Shown in pieces: positions 1-10,087 of a DNA stretch of 29,196 nt (positions are counted from its first letter, which is position 1; the number at the start of each line of letters is the position of its first letter). Where the stretch lies: positions 1-29,196 of the forward strand of contig RMBW01000202.1 of NCBI GenBank assembly GCA_004009845.1, written 5' to 3'. The notes beneath the pieces were generated by a model that saw only the letters and a list, made by a program, of their open reading frames with translations, was not told where the DNA came from and ran no database searches. The translations under genes and the position numbers were made by a program. The stretch comes from Davidsoniella eucalypti. Its lineage: Eukaryota > Ascomycota > Sordariomycetes > Microascales > Ceratocystidaceae.

Positions 1-2623
1 CGTTTGGTCTCACACTCGGCTTCTTGATCTGGTCGCTTCCGTTTCCCGTTCTGGGACTCGTCTCCTTCGAGAAATTGATGCCACAACCGACTGATCTCTT
101 TGAATGAAGCAATCATCTCTGGCTGTAGCTTGCCGGGGAATCCAATATGAACCGCATAATGTTGTCGGGCAACACGGCTGCCATGTGTTGATGCAAGATC
201 CCATATGATATTCCAGCTTCCGCCGCAGTGTACTGGTTCTCCGGTGATTGGATCAACTTCAATGTCGTCGTCGTCTGCGTCGTCGTCGTCTACACGAGTC
301 TCGATCTGGTTCAGTACAAGCCGCGAATATGCCGGCCCAACTCAATGGCCACCACGCGGTATCTTCCCACGCCTAACCTCACGCCGGTAGCCGCCTGAAA
401 TACCCGTGCTAGCTTCTGACTAAGTCGGTCCGTATCCCATACAGTAGAGCTGCCGTCGTGCCACATGAACTCTAATTGCTCGTTGTTTGCCTTGGCCAAG
501 TTACATTCAGACCGGAGTACTCGTTCCACGGGGATCAGCCAAGCGATGTAAGCCACTACCATTTGGCCAATATTCTCTGGCAGAAACCGAGCAACCTTGC
601 GTGAGTTATCCGGATGGCCTTCATCTTGTCTCGATCCGTGACAATCATCACTTGTCCGTCAAACACAAACACATTGCGCATCAGCTGCCATGAATCACAG
701 TGACGCAGCGTCATAAGCTCCGGCCCTCTTCCGGGTAACCCCCCATACATGGACAAGTAGCATGAGCACCTCTCGGAACATTCTGAGCCGGCGTAGCCAG
801 CGGTTGGTGCCATCTATTTTGAATACATGTCTGCTGGAATCCCAAATCGATGTGGACAGCTGCCTTATCACCAAAGATGGTCCGGGCTCAAGCCATTTGT
901 TGTTCGTGTTCGTGGCGAAAGATTGGCCGGCTCCAAGCCGGATCATGTTATCAGCAAGCAGCTTAAGATCAATCTTCGGCTTCATCTTTTGCCATGAGTC
1001 TCCCAGTAGTAAAGCTAGTAAGTTCTGTGCCTCAACTACCTGCTCTCTAGCCGCTCTTGTGAAGTCTTGGATCATGATACGTTCTCCATTATGAAACAAA
1101 GACTCGCCATCCTCAGCCCAACGAACAGACGGCTGTCCGCCCATGCGTGACCGCCAGCCCTTTCCGTATGCCATCCAGCCGATGATAGTGCTGATGACAG
1201 TATATGAGCCAGTGCACATCCAAACTGCATGCTGCTCCCGGAATTCCTTCACCGACTCAATATCACCTTCGTCGCTACTCCGGGGTTTGCTGTCGAATAC
1301 GGACTCAAGGAAAAACAGTCTTGACCACCACAAGATAGCAGCCAACAGTCCAGTATATAAGTGCGGCTCAGTATAACCAAGCGGCTGTAAGCGAATACCT
1401 AGAGCTGCACAGAAGCACAGAAGCGAGCTCGAGTATATGTGCCCACCAACCAGAGTCTTGATCGAAGCTACCATGAACGAAAAGACAGCTCTGTCAAGCT
1501 CCTTGTAGACATTATCATGAAGTCGGCCGTCTTCTATAGTTTCGTCTATAGTTTCGTCTTCGTCGTCATGATCTTCGTTCCGATGATATCTAACATGATT
1601 TCGATTGATGTTGATGCTCTTCTCAAGCTCCTGTACGACAGTGCACAGCAGATTCCACTGCTCATCCGTGAACTTAACAGCCAATTGCTTCATGGCCTCG
1701 TCTCGTCCAATGCGGTGTGCTCGCCAGCACAAGCCCAAGTATCGTTGTCCCACAGTTCGGTATTTGACCATCGACGCTTCTTTGCCTTTCAATCCAAATG
1801 GCATTCCGTTGGGAGCAGTAGTCATGATACTGCCGAGCCATTGAAGTGTTTCGGTTGGCACACTATCTAATCGCCAGCTGCATCGTTGGATCTCACGATC
1901 AAAGCTCTCCCCGAGACGGAGCAGCATATTTCGTTCATGCACAGCCTGTTCGGTTTGTTGGTGGACTTGCTGGGCTTTAGCATTCTTGGCTTGAATCCAT
2001 TCGGCAGCCTCATAGATTTTTATCAAATCACGCGACTCAAAGTGCTTTACCCATTGTAGCCTCTTCACCCACGACGAGTCTCGGTCCATGTCTTCCTTCA
2101 GGTCTCCTATCCGAAGTCGTTCGGCATCCTCAGAAGCTAGCATGGCCTCACAGTCGGCTAACATGAGCTCCATTGGGTTGGTGCTTGTCTGTTTAGCTAA
2201 CGCGGTGCCAAAATTGGCTGCACCATCGCTGACAATCCAGTATCGGGCAAAGTTCCGGTCCATCCAAGTCTGTAATAGTACAATCTTCGACTTGGGGTCT
2301 AGAGATGTATGCCCTACGTCTCTCCAGTGGCGAGTGATATTGTCCTTGCATATTGTGAGATATCGGCACATAGAACAACTGTATCCGCGGCGGACAGCAA
2401 GTCGTTTGATAGCTGGACTTCCATCGGGGGGGAGAGCATGCACCTTCGGATCCGCTAAATCTTGAGTGCCATAGTAATCGATGATATTTTTGATAGTCTC
2501 TCCTTTAACTTTGTGCTTGCGGCGAAAGTGAGTTTCGATGCTCTTTCCTGGGCGAATTGCTGCCTTACACGGGAGACAAATAAGTAGTTGATGTTCTTCG
2601 TTAAGCTCGACAAAGTCTTCCAT
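1..2623 (-). pseudogene. Telomere-linked RecQ-helicase-like gene, OrsD/DUF3505-type N-terminus, frameshifted and cut by the window edge
   Basis: The main open frame starts at 2623 and codes 642 residues to a stop at 695. Two C2H2-like fingers are visible: C16-x2-C19 with H32 and H37, and C83-x2-C86 with H99 and H105. This layout, followed by an LQTW block, matches the OrsD (DUF3505) N-terminal domain of large fungal proteins that often end in a RecQ helicase. Homology continues to position 1 only by changing frame near 739-744 (a run of six C), near 581-600, and near 311-330. In these frames one reads LPGRGPELM, then RFLPENIGQMVVAYIAWLIP, then an Asp-rich stretch and STHGSRVARQHYAVHIGFPG, all typical of the region before the helicase in telomere-linked helicases. 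The helicase itself would lie left of the window. Three frameshifts make a pseudogene likely. An Asp/Glu low-complexity patch lies near residues 350-368. The identification rests on remembered family features, not a search. Confidence 0.72.
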
Positions 2624-3076
2624 GGCTTCCGACGATTTAAAATCGAGTGTAAATAAGGTAATGAAATAACAGTAGATATGACTATATCAAGATAAAAATA
2701 TTAGTGCTTAGCTAAAACTATGTAGTGAGTCAGGATCACAAACTTACAGTTATTAGTTTGAGGAATAAGAATTGATTGAATTAAGAAGTGATTCAATTTG
2801 AGATTGTTGTTGATTGCAATTATTAAGGTACTAAAGTGAATAAAGTGTACACTTTGAAATACAAGAATCAAGATATCCAAAGTTATAATTGACTTTGTCG
2901 TCGTATATTATTCAGTAAACAAATACAAACAAGACTTTATTCCTGACCTTATCAATGTGGTTTCTTATTTTGTGGCTGGATATTTGGAGGCAGCGGTGTA
3001 GCTAGAGTGACAGTCAATGAATAGTAATTATAGCGTAGTTGTGGCAAGAGACGCTTGCAAGTATGGTTATCGTTAA
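2624..3076. other. AT-rich intergenic region
   Basis: No convincing gene. It contains the upstream region of the helicase-like pseudogene. Base composition is strongly A+T, as in the other gene-empty parts of the window. Confidence 0.6.
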
Positions 3077-3633
3077 AGTATAGTAGATCGTGTTTAGTCC
3101 CTAAAAACCCATGATAGCCGCAAAAAACAGCGAACTTTATTTATACTAAAAGCAATTCAATTTAAATAAATAACAGCCCTGCAGTCATTGTTTCATGCGT
3201 AGTGAATTATGTACTAATAGAACAGGTGTGGTCGCTTATTCTTTTACAAGCAAATCCTATGACTTATGCCATTAATTCAAATATAGATTACCTATTTATT
3301 CAAGATGTCTTGTATAAGTATGTCATCTTTAAAAACCAAGTCTTCAATCTTATCTTCAATCAAAATGTTTCTCTACATCAACCTTGAGTGCTTATTGTGA
3401 TAGTACTTGACATATTTGCTGCTAACATTTTATATCATGCCTTATATGACTAGTTAATACAAATTCTTGTACGTCACTCTTAGTGCTTCATTAGTATGTA
3501 GACCTGCCCTTGGTGTACTATAGCTTACCATTTCTAGTGCGTTTGCCCCAGTAAATTTATTCCAGTGCTATTTGAGTCCAAATACTAATAGTACTGCTGC
3601 GGTTCTTTTAAAGCACAGTTCATAAATTATGTG
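3077..3633 (+). repeat. Dispersed repeat, fullest copy in window (orientation +)
   Basis: This ~560-bp segment recurs inverted at the right end of the window. Positions 3077-3380 match 28875-29196 (the match continues to the last base, so the right copy probably extends further). Positions 3335-3633 match 27281-27576. A ~45-bp core around 3184-3225 also recurs in direct orientation near 17928-17975. Copies differ mostly by C/T and G/A changes, as expected for old RIP-mutated repeats. No coding capacity or terminal motif was recognised, so the class is unknown. Confidence 0.8.
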
Positions 3634-4536
3634 CTCCTCGCTGAAAAGAAATAGAAACATTCATTGGATATGTAGTATGTCCGTTGTTTTTGTGGGAATG
3701 CAAAAGATGGAAAAAAAAAAAAAAAAAAAAAAAAAGACATGTTTTGTACCATCTTTTTTGTCCAAGCATGTAGACTTATATACAGTGGCTATAGTTATAA
3801 TAACAATGACCGAGCAACCCTTGTGTAATTATAGTAGAGAATTTGTGATTAGAAACACTAACAACTGTGGCTGACATAGAAGTAAATAGTAACTCGTTTG
3901 TGAATGTGTTGAGATTAGAACAATGCGACACGCTTTACTACAGGCGACAAACTATAAATTGCTCAAGATAAACCGTTTTTAGGGAACCTCGGCAAGCCAA
4001 ATTCATGTGTAACCTTCAAGACAGATATCAAAGTAAAATAACTATTAACTAACTAGGCACTACTACGTATCTGTAAATTTATTGACAAGACTAATGATAC
4101 GAGGCTTTAAGTTATAGTGAATATCCCTAACTTTTGAAATATACTTAACCAAGACCTTATATCCCTAGCAGTCATATCACATTGCAATAACATGCTACAT
4201 GGCATTATTAAAAGTAGAATCAGAAGTTCAAAGAACTAATATGTCATGAAGTTCTATATAGAAATATACTACTAAAGTTTTACAAAACAACAACAAAACG
4301 AGAAAGGCCATGATCAAATGAATCCAGAAGATGAAGTAGGAAGCTAGCCCACAAGGAAACAACAGCTAGCTGTTGGGTTATCCAAGCATCTAGGACATGG
4401 AAAAGATAACTCCTATGCAATATAAATATCGCAAACCAGCAGGAGAGGCAAGAAAGCAAGTCATAATATAATACCATTGGCTCTGCGAGCGCTTGTATGG
4501 GGGTTGTAAGAAAAGTCATCAAAATTACCCAGATAT
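3634..4536. other. AT-rich gene-empty region with a 25-base A run
   Basis: No gene seen. A pure A tract of 25 bases occupies 3711-3735. It could be the tail of an old retroposed sequence, but I found no matching target-site duplication. The last part is the 3' flank of the secreted-protein gene. Confidence 0.5.
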
Positions 4537-5135
4537 CTAAGCATCAGGGGAAACAGCAAAGCTGCCCTTCTCGCAGGTGTGTTCCTGGGTAGAGTAGACC
4601 TGGTTGGTGTTGGCCTCCCACGAAGGGTTGGTGACGACACCAGTGTCAGTGCACTGGAGGTTAGGGGTGAGGTGACCGGTCTTGTTGAAACTGTGGTATA
4701 GTTAGCAAGTTGATCAAACAGATATATCAGATTATAAAGAGAATAGACTTACGCGTTACTGCCGCACTGCCACGCCTGGTTGATGGTAAACAGACCCGAC
4801 TCGGCAACGTACTCGAACTTCGTGGACTGGACGGTGGTACCGACGCAGTCATAGTACTGGCCAGCAACAAAGAAGTTGGGGTAAGTGGTGCTGAAGGCCT
4901 TGCACTCAACAGCACCATCGATGGCAGCGTTGGTCGCATTGAAGCTAACATAGCCCTGGGGGACGGAGTGAGCGGGGGTGCTGAAGGTGTTGGTCCAGTG
5001 GAAGTCGAAGTCAGTGATGTCCCAGCTCAGGAAGTTGTTGGAAGACTCAAGACAGCCGAGCTTCTCAGTCTGAGGAAGAGCAACGGCCATGACGCCGGCA
5101 GCGGCAATGACAGCAGTGAAGACAGTGGAAACCAT
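4537..5135 (-). CDS. Small secreted six-cysteine protein, AA1-like (Alt a 1-type) candidate
   Basis: Two exons: 5135-4753 and 4690-4537, joined across a 62-bp intron with GTAAGT donor and CAG acceptor. The join gives 178 codons plus TAG. Residues 1-19 form a hydrophobic signal peptide rich in Ala and Val, probably cleaved near ALP. The mature part has six Cys at 28, 78, 97, 124, 141 and 167, and N-glycosylation sequons at NAT (66) and NKT. The pattern W-DITDFDFHW, GYVSFNATN, a YYDC block, FTINQAWQC and LQCTDTG resembles secreted fungal proteins with the AA1-like fold named after Alternaria Alt a 1. It should be exported; the function of such proteins is mostly unclear, and some interact with hosts. 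A TATA-like box (5352-5359 on the minus strand) and a pyrimidine-rich leader precede it, suggesting good expression. Coding sequence is GC-rich and intact inside AT-rich surroundings. The start is the only ATG placing the signal peptide at the N-terminus. Confidence 0.8.
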
Positions 5136-5351
5136 TTTGAATATTGGAAAGGTAGTAAGTAAGTGGATGATAGATGAAATGTTGGTAGTTGGAATGCAAA
5201 GATGTGCTTCAAATGAAAGATTGAATAAGTTGAGTTGGTAAAGATGAAGGTAATGTAAGATGCAATGTAAGATGCAGAGCGAATGAAGTGATGATGGGGT
5301 GAGGAGGAAAGGGAAGAGAAGAAAACAAAACTAGAGGAGAGCAGACAACCT

Positions 5352-5359
5352 TTTATATA
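5352..5359 (-). promoter_or_regulatory. TATA-like box of the secreted-protein gene
   Basis: TATATAAA on the minus strand about 215 bases before the ATG. The stretch between it and the ATG is CT-rich on the coding strand, typical of active fungal promoters. Confidence 0.5.
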
Positions 5360-5399
5360 AAGATCTTGGATGATGTTTACCTATTGCAGTTCGGTACAG

Positions 5400-6465
5400 C
5401 TCCCCTTACCCTTAGAGATGAGAAATGTAGTTGCTCTCTCACCAAACACTGATGCCATCATTATCGAACCAAGCTACATATTGCTGTTAAAAGGGGTGTA
5501 TGTAAGGTGAGTTTTAGGTATGCAAATCCTGCACCAACTTTGTATCAGGCCCAGCCTGGCAGCTACCCCGGTGGGCAGTCCAGTGCCTAGAAACAATCTC
5601 ATCTGTTCAAGCTTTGACCATTACATGGCACCACATGATGATTAAGAGGCGGGCTTTTGGACCAGATTATCTTCACAGTCTCTTCTGATCTACATGATCC
5701 AGAATACAAATACGGGTTTTAGGGGATAAGGTAGCTATTATCATCACTCATTGTCGTAAGCTCCCAAACTCAAGAGTTTGGGTCTGGGGACGGTAAGCCG
5801 ACATACCATTTCTCGTATTTCTAGGCTAGAGTTGACCCTAGTCCGCATTGAGCCATAGTAGCTTGGTTATCAGACCTATGTACTACCTTATCTAGCAAAG
5901 GTCTGTTCTCTAACAAGAACTATATTTGCCGTTACTCTTCTCCATTTTAACGGGTTTGCTGTAGCCTTTATTTTCTTCTTGGCTAGGGCATAGTTATTAC
6001 AACAGAGAGAAAAAATAGTATCAAACACCTGTTTACAAGGCTATGGCTATGGTTTGTGGCGTGCCGTGAATTTTCGTCTTATCTGACATCCTATTGTATC
6101 GTTTTCCTCGTTTTGACAGCCCTAAACGAACATCTGTGTTTATGTGTGAAACAGGCCTCCTATATTGAGCTTCAATTATTTAATTTTATATTTAGACTTT
6201 ATTTTGTGTTTTGTATTGTACTGTATAAAGGTACAAATCTAGCTACAAAAAAAAAAAAAAAAAAAAAAGGGTCACTCCATATAATGTATCTGTATACAGT
6301 AAGTTATACCTATCTAGGACACGATGCCTTTTTTATGCCGGCTCTCAAAAACTACTTCCAGTTAAAGGGCTTCCTCATTCTAGTGAAGATTATGCAAATA
6401 AATTTGCCAACCATCTACCTCATTACATCACGGAGTTGGTTATGATGGTGAAAGGCCCTGTAAAT
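5400..6465. other. Intergenic region, no gene found
   Basis: 5400-6000 has moderate GC and is probably the promoter region of the secreted-protein gene. After about 6050 it becomes AT-rich. A run of 22 A lies at 6247-6268. Open frames here have no family features and lack a coding bias. Confidence 0.5.
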
Positions 6466-6546
6466 ACATATCCTCATGAACATCTTCATAGCTCTTTAGC
6501 TCCATAAGATTAATGAATTAAAAAAAAAAAAAAACATATCCTCATG
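6466..6546 (+). mobile_element. Ultra-short retroposed insert no. 1 with 13-bp target-site duplication
   Basis: A 55-bp insert (6479-6533) lies between two perfect copies of ACATATCCTCATG (6466-6478 and 6534-6546). It reads AACAT, then CTTCATAGCTCTTTAGCTCC, ATAAGATTAATGAATT and a pure A tail. A tail plus target-site duplication is the mark of target-primed reverse transcription. Related inserts with 13-bp duplications occur at 7778-7825 and 19040-19089. Confidence 0.85.
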
Positions 6547-6549
6547 CCT

Positions 6550-7764
6550 TCGTTCAAAATTCAGTAACTAACTAGTTCTTCTCTATGTGTATCGAAAGGC
6601 AATGCTAAGGGACTACCTTGAATGGCAGCTACATCAATGGTTATAGAAACTACAGCAAAAGAATCACATCCCCAAAATAATTCACCTACCAAGAGTTGAA
6701 ATGAAATGTCATCTATTTCATGGTACTAGTGACTTATATAAGTATTTCAGGCCATCTAGGAGGTTTTTAAGGACTAGAAAGATAGTTTTACCATTGAAGT
6801 GGTAAAGCAAAAATATAAATTACAGTACATTTAAAATTCGTCCATGTGGGCAGGAAGACTGAATAGCCAAGTGACTTAATCTCATGGAACTTGTATTAGC
6901 TCTTGATCCAAGTCTCTCTTTTCTATGTATTAAAAAAATGAACAATATTTATGACTTAGTAATTGCAGGTCAAGAGAAACGGGTTAAAGCCTACTTTGAA
7001 CATAAAAGGATCATAGCTAAATGCTGTGACTTTAGTGACTTACCTTACATTTTTCAGTGTTTCATACTTTGGTATGATTGGTGCCTTGGTAATCATGAGC
7101 AACTTCTTTAGTATTTATTTTAGTCTACAGTAGAGTCTACATTATGTCCTAATCTGAGATTAGGGTTAGGGTTTATAGGCCATAAAAGGGATATTCCAGA
7201 AGAGAGGCAGTTAGCATCATAATGGTTGTAGGTGTACCTTGCACATCACGTGACTTACCTCGACTCTATATAATAACACCTCCATAACATTTCCTTCATA
7301 GACCCCTATTAATAAATCACCCATCTGTCTCAATATATCTTAATGTTTAGATATATTGAAATTTGCCACATTATGGCCTGTATATACATAGCTAAGGAAG
7401 AGTAAACACTTAGAGCGCCTTTTTTAGCCAAGAGTCGCTATCTGAGTAACTGACACCAAGTAATAGAAAAATCAAGAAGTAACAAAGAGTAGGATGCAGG
7501 TATGTAGAGAAAAGTCAGGGCCTGCTTTTAGAAAGTATGGAGTGACAGAGACTAAAAGAAAGTCAAAGATGGTACTTTATAAGATGTCTATTGGTATGTG
7601 CCTATTATAACTACTAGTTCTCTTTGCATTTCTTGATCTTAGAATTAACCTTTTCGGGGTTTTCTTTTCTTAGCTGCGACTACTAGGCACATTAATATTG
7701 GCTCGATTAAGCTCCTTTGCCCTACTTACTGTTTCTACCACTCTACAGTTTATAGCAATAGACA
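6550..7764. other. AT-rich region, no gene found, with a short telomere-like repeat
   Basis: Nothing coding was supported. TTAGGGTTAGGGTT lies at 7160-7173. The rest is AT-rich with short meaningless frames. Confidence 0.5.
7160..7173 (+). repeat. Interstitial telomere-like repeat (TTAGGG, just over two units)
   Basis: TTAGGGTTAGGGTT matches the telomere repeat of most filamentous fungi. Two units can occur by chance in AT-rich DNA, but the sequence fits the subtelomeric character suggested by the helicase-like gene. Confidence 0.4.
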
Positions 7765-7838
7765 AGATTATTAATATATATATATTTTTAATTCATTTAT
7801 CTTATGGAGCTATAGAGCTATGAAGAGATTATTAATAT
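7765..7838 (-). mobile_element. Ultra-short retroposed insert no. 2 with 13-bp target-site duplication
   Basis: A 48-bp insert (7778-7825) lies between two perfect copies of AGATTATTAATAT (7765-7777 and 7826-7838). On the minus strand it reads CTTCATAGCTCTATAGCTCC, then ATAAGATAAATGAATT and an AAAAATATATAT tail. It is the same family as the insert at 6479-6533, in opposite orientation, with its own target duplication. Confidence 0.85.
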
Positions 7839-7839
7839 T

Positions 7840-9000
7840 ACATAATAGTCAAAGAATAAGTATTATACATATATTACATATACCTAAGTATTTGAAAGCC
7901 AATTACAGAGACAAATGGTCTGGAAAAGAGAGTAAGAGTATATCAAAAACATCAGTAGGTGCTTTTAATTGACATATATCTTCTTTTCTTGACTGTGCTA
8001 GTCCTCTACATACATAAATATTGATACTGATCATTCTTCTGTTTGTAGTCTGTATACTTGCATTGTCATGGAACCTTCATAAGCTCTTGTTTTACATCCC
8101 TCTTTTATTTAATGAATACGTGGACTAGATTTATCACAAAATAATTGTCGGTGGGTAGAGAAGGTTTAGAGATGTTTTGGTAATAAATGATAATGTATGT
8201 ATGTACAAATGTAAGGTCCTTAGCTAAATGTTGTGATTTTAGTGAATTACGGTACACTTACAGCACACTTTTCAGTATTTAATATTTTTCCTTCGTATTC
8301 CTTTTGCCTTTGCCTTTCCTTTATGTAACACCGGAAGTTAAGGGTGGAGAGAAAAGGATTCATTACTTGTACGTAGAGTGTATAAGTGTTATCACGTAGT
8401 TATGTTTATTCAAATAACCAAAAACAATTTACCAAAGGTGGAAATGGAGGAAATTTTATTTGTTATGGAAATACCCTAACTCTATAATGAAAAGAAACAC
8501 AACTCATGATAAACTCAGTAACGGAATAACGAATATCAGCAAGAAGTGATGTTCAGTCAAGTTAGTTTTACCTGTTCCCCGCAGTATGGAATTACTCGGC
8601 ATTCGAGAAACAAAATTAAAGCTAACATTTGACAGAGTGCGCATTCTTGACGTCATAAATTAGCTATCTAAGGTGGTATCATTTTAAGTCTCATTTTTTA
8701 AACAATTAAATTTATATTCGTGGGCATTGCTGTAAATGGGCCATTAGAAAGTTGGACCAGTTTTAGTGCTAAGCCATTACAACTACACGAACATAAAACG
8801 CTACTGTATGAATTTATAGTGATTAAGATTGTTGTGTATAATAGGTACTAGGTTCCCTTTTATATAATCAAATGATGAACAAAATTATGCTTTTCAAAGT
8901 AGAAAACAAGCATTTCTCAACTTGTATGACACCTAATTAGTAACTAAATAACAATTAATAATTTTTAAAAAATAAATAAACTAACTAACATACATAACTA
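7840..9000. other. AT-rich gene-empty region
   Basis: No supported feature. Long A/T-rich text with short open frames only. Confidence 0.5.
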
Positions 9001-9092
9001 TAACGTACTTCACCACTTCGCGGGCCACTTTTCCAGACTACCTAACTTGCAACCCTCATAACTCCACGAAAAAGTGGTCAAATCAATTACTT

Positions 9093-9540
9093 CTACTTGG
9101 AATCCGATGAACTACTTGCATCTATTGCCTCTGGGCAGGTCATTGCATTGTGGCCGGCCTTCCGACAGATGCCACAGTGCCGCGTGCTCGTTTTGCGTCG
9201 TATTGACGACCCCTCCCCCGCACCTTTGTCTCGTCCTTCCTTCTCAACAACGCCCTTCTCCACCAAAAGCTGGCTGGCTTCCTCACCGGTAAGAGGTCCC
9301 GAATCCTGTAATCGGGTTCTTTTGGCCAGACGGCGTTTCGGCTTCGTTAGCCTCTCGAAGTGCCTTGACCTCACTGGTCAAAAGTGTAAGCTGGTGGTTA
9401 ACAGCTACCGTAGCCTTGGCCAATTGGTCAACAGAGGCTAAAATCGGTGTTGGAGAGCTTCCTTGGTGCTTGGTCACTTGATCCTTGATGAGAGTCGACT
9501 GTGAAATGGCCTCCAAAGCCCGTCTCGCCAAAGTTGTAGA
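9093..9540 (-). pseudogene. Pogo/Fot transposase C-terminal fragment with CCHC zinc knuckle
   Basis: After the deletion point (about 9515) the frame of 9283-9540 reads LEAISQSTLIKDQV and SSPTPILASVDQLAKAT with a coiled-coil-like leucine/alanine pattern. A further frame ends with CGICRKAGHNAMTC at about 9128-9169, a CCHC knuckle typical of the C-terminus of fungal Fot/pogo transposases. The two frames do not join without a frameshift near 9285-9374. Together with the upstream fragment this accounts for the whole interior of the element. Confidence 0.75.
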
Positions 9541-9550
9541 AATCACAGTC

Positions 9551-9990
9551 CTAGATAGCGTACTTCGCACGCATGTTGGTGACCAAACGGAACCACGCGT
9601 CCAACACATGGGGATCTTCTTGCAAGGCCCTTTGGTAGTCGTAAACGTGAGAGAAACGCGTACGGAGCTCTGGTTGTCGTGCAACAAAGCGGTCGGTTCC
9701 TATGAGTTGAAGGCCGCGTATCTCGAGCAAATGATTGGCCATATCTTTCACGTCAACCCTCCAGGGGGAAAACCCTCTTGCATCTAGCTGGAAGATATAT
9801 TGAACAATCGACTCCTCTTCACTCGGGGTCAAAATCGGCAAGCCGTGGGTTCTATCGGCATCATCAAAGGCTCTTCCAGCTATTCTGTACTGGAGCGTCG
9901 TTCGACATCGAATAGCTTTGCAAGCTTTCAAATACTCAATCGCGGTGTCGTTCGCTTTGCTTCGATCGAAAGAATGATTTGAGACTTGAG
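9551..9990 (-). pseudogene. Pogo/Fot transposase N-terminal fragment (CENP-B HTH)
   Basis: The frame reads AKPSPQVSNHSFDRSKAND at about 9985, then IEYLKACKAIRCRTTLQYRI, LTPSEEESIVQYIFQLDARG, and ends RLVTNMRAKYAI before TAG. This matches the N-terminal psq-like and CENP-B-type DNA-binding helices of fungal pogo/Fot transposases. No ATG is in frame at the N-terminus. An ATG at about 9987 is one base out of frame, so a base has probably been lost. Just past the TAG the same frame continues as DCDFYNFGETGF, the start of the DDE domain, where the first catalytic Asp (normally NFDETGF) is Gly. The fragment cannot be catalytic. Confidence 0.8.
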
Positions 9991-10087
9991 GAGAAGGTTT
10001 GGCATCGTAAGTGCGTAAGTAAATGCGTCTTGAAGTTGGAGTGGTGGTGGCGGGGAAAAGTGGCCCGCGAAGTGGTGAAGTACGTTA

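Larger units (their letters stand above)
9003..10085 (-). mobile_element. Internally deleted Fot/pogo (Tc1-mariner superfamily) DNA transposon
   Basis: Perfectly inverted 34-bp ends occupy 9001-9034 and 10054-10087. They include a TA at each outer edge, which serves as the TA target duplication of this superfamily. The element is ~1.08 kb against roughly 2 kb for complete fungal Fot/pogo elements. Coding traces lie on the minus strand: an N-terminal CENP-B-type helix-turn-helix region, then a large deletion of the DDE domain, then the C-terminal part with a zinc knuckle. Its GC-rich sequence and perfect inverted ends suggest a fairly recent arrival that has largely escaped the decay of its surroundings. 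It could still be moved by a full-length relative. Confidence 0.9.

Noticed and set aside
1439..1870. Open frame on + opposite the helicase-like pseudogene
   Set aside because: Antisense shadow of the well-supported OrsD-like reading frame.
3711..3735. 25-base A run as a retroposon tail
   Set aside because: No matching target-site duplication or family sequence upstream was found; same for the A runs at 6247-6268 and 17049-17063.
4710..5162. Open frame on + over the secreted-protein gene
   Set aside because: Antisense shadow; the minus strand has signal peptide, conserved cysteines and a clean intron.
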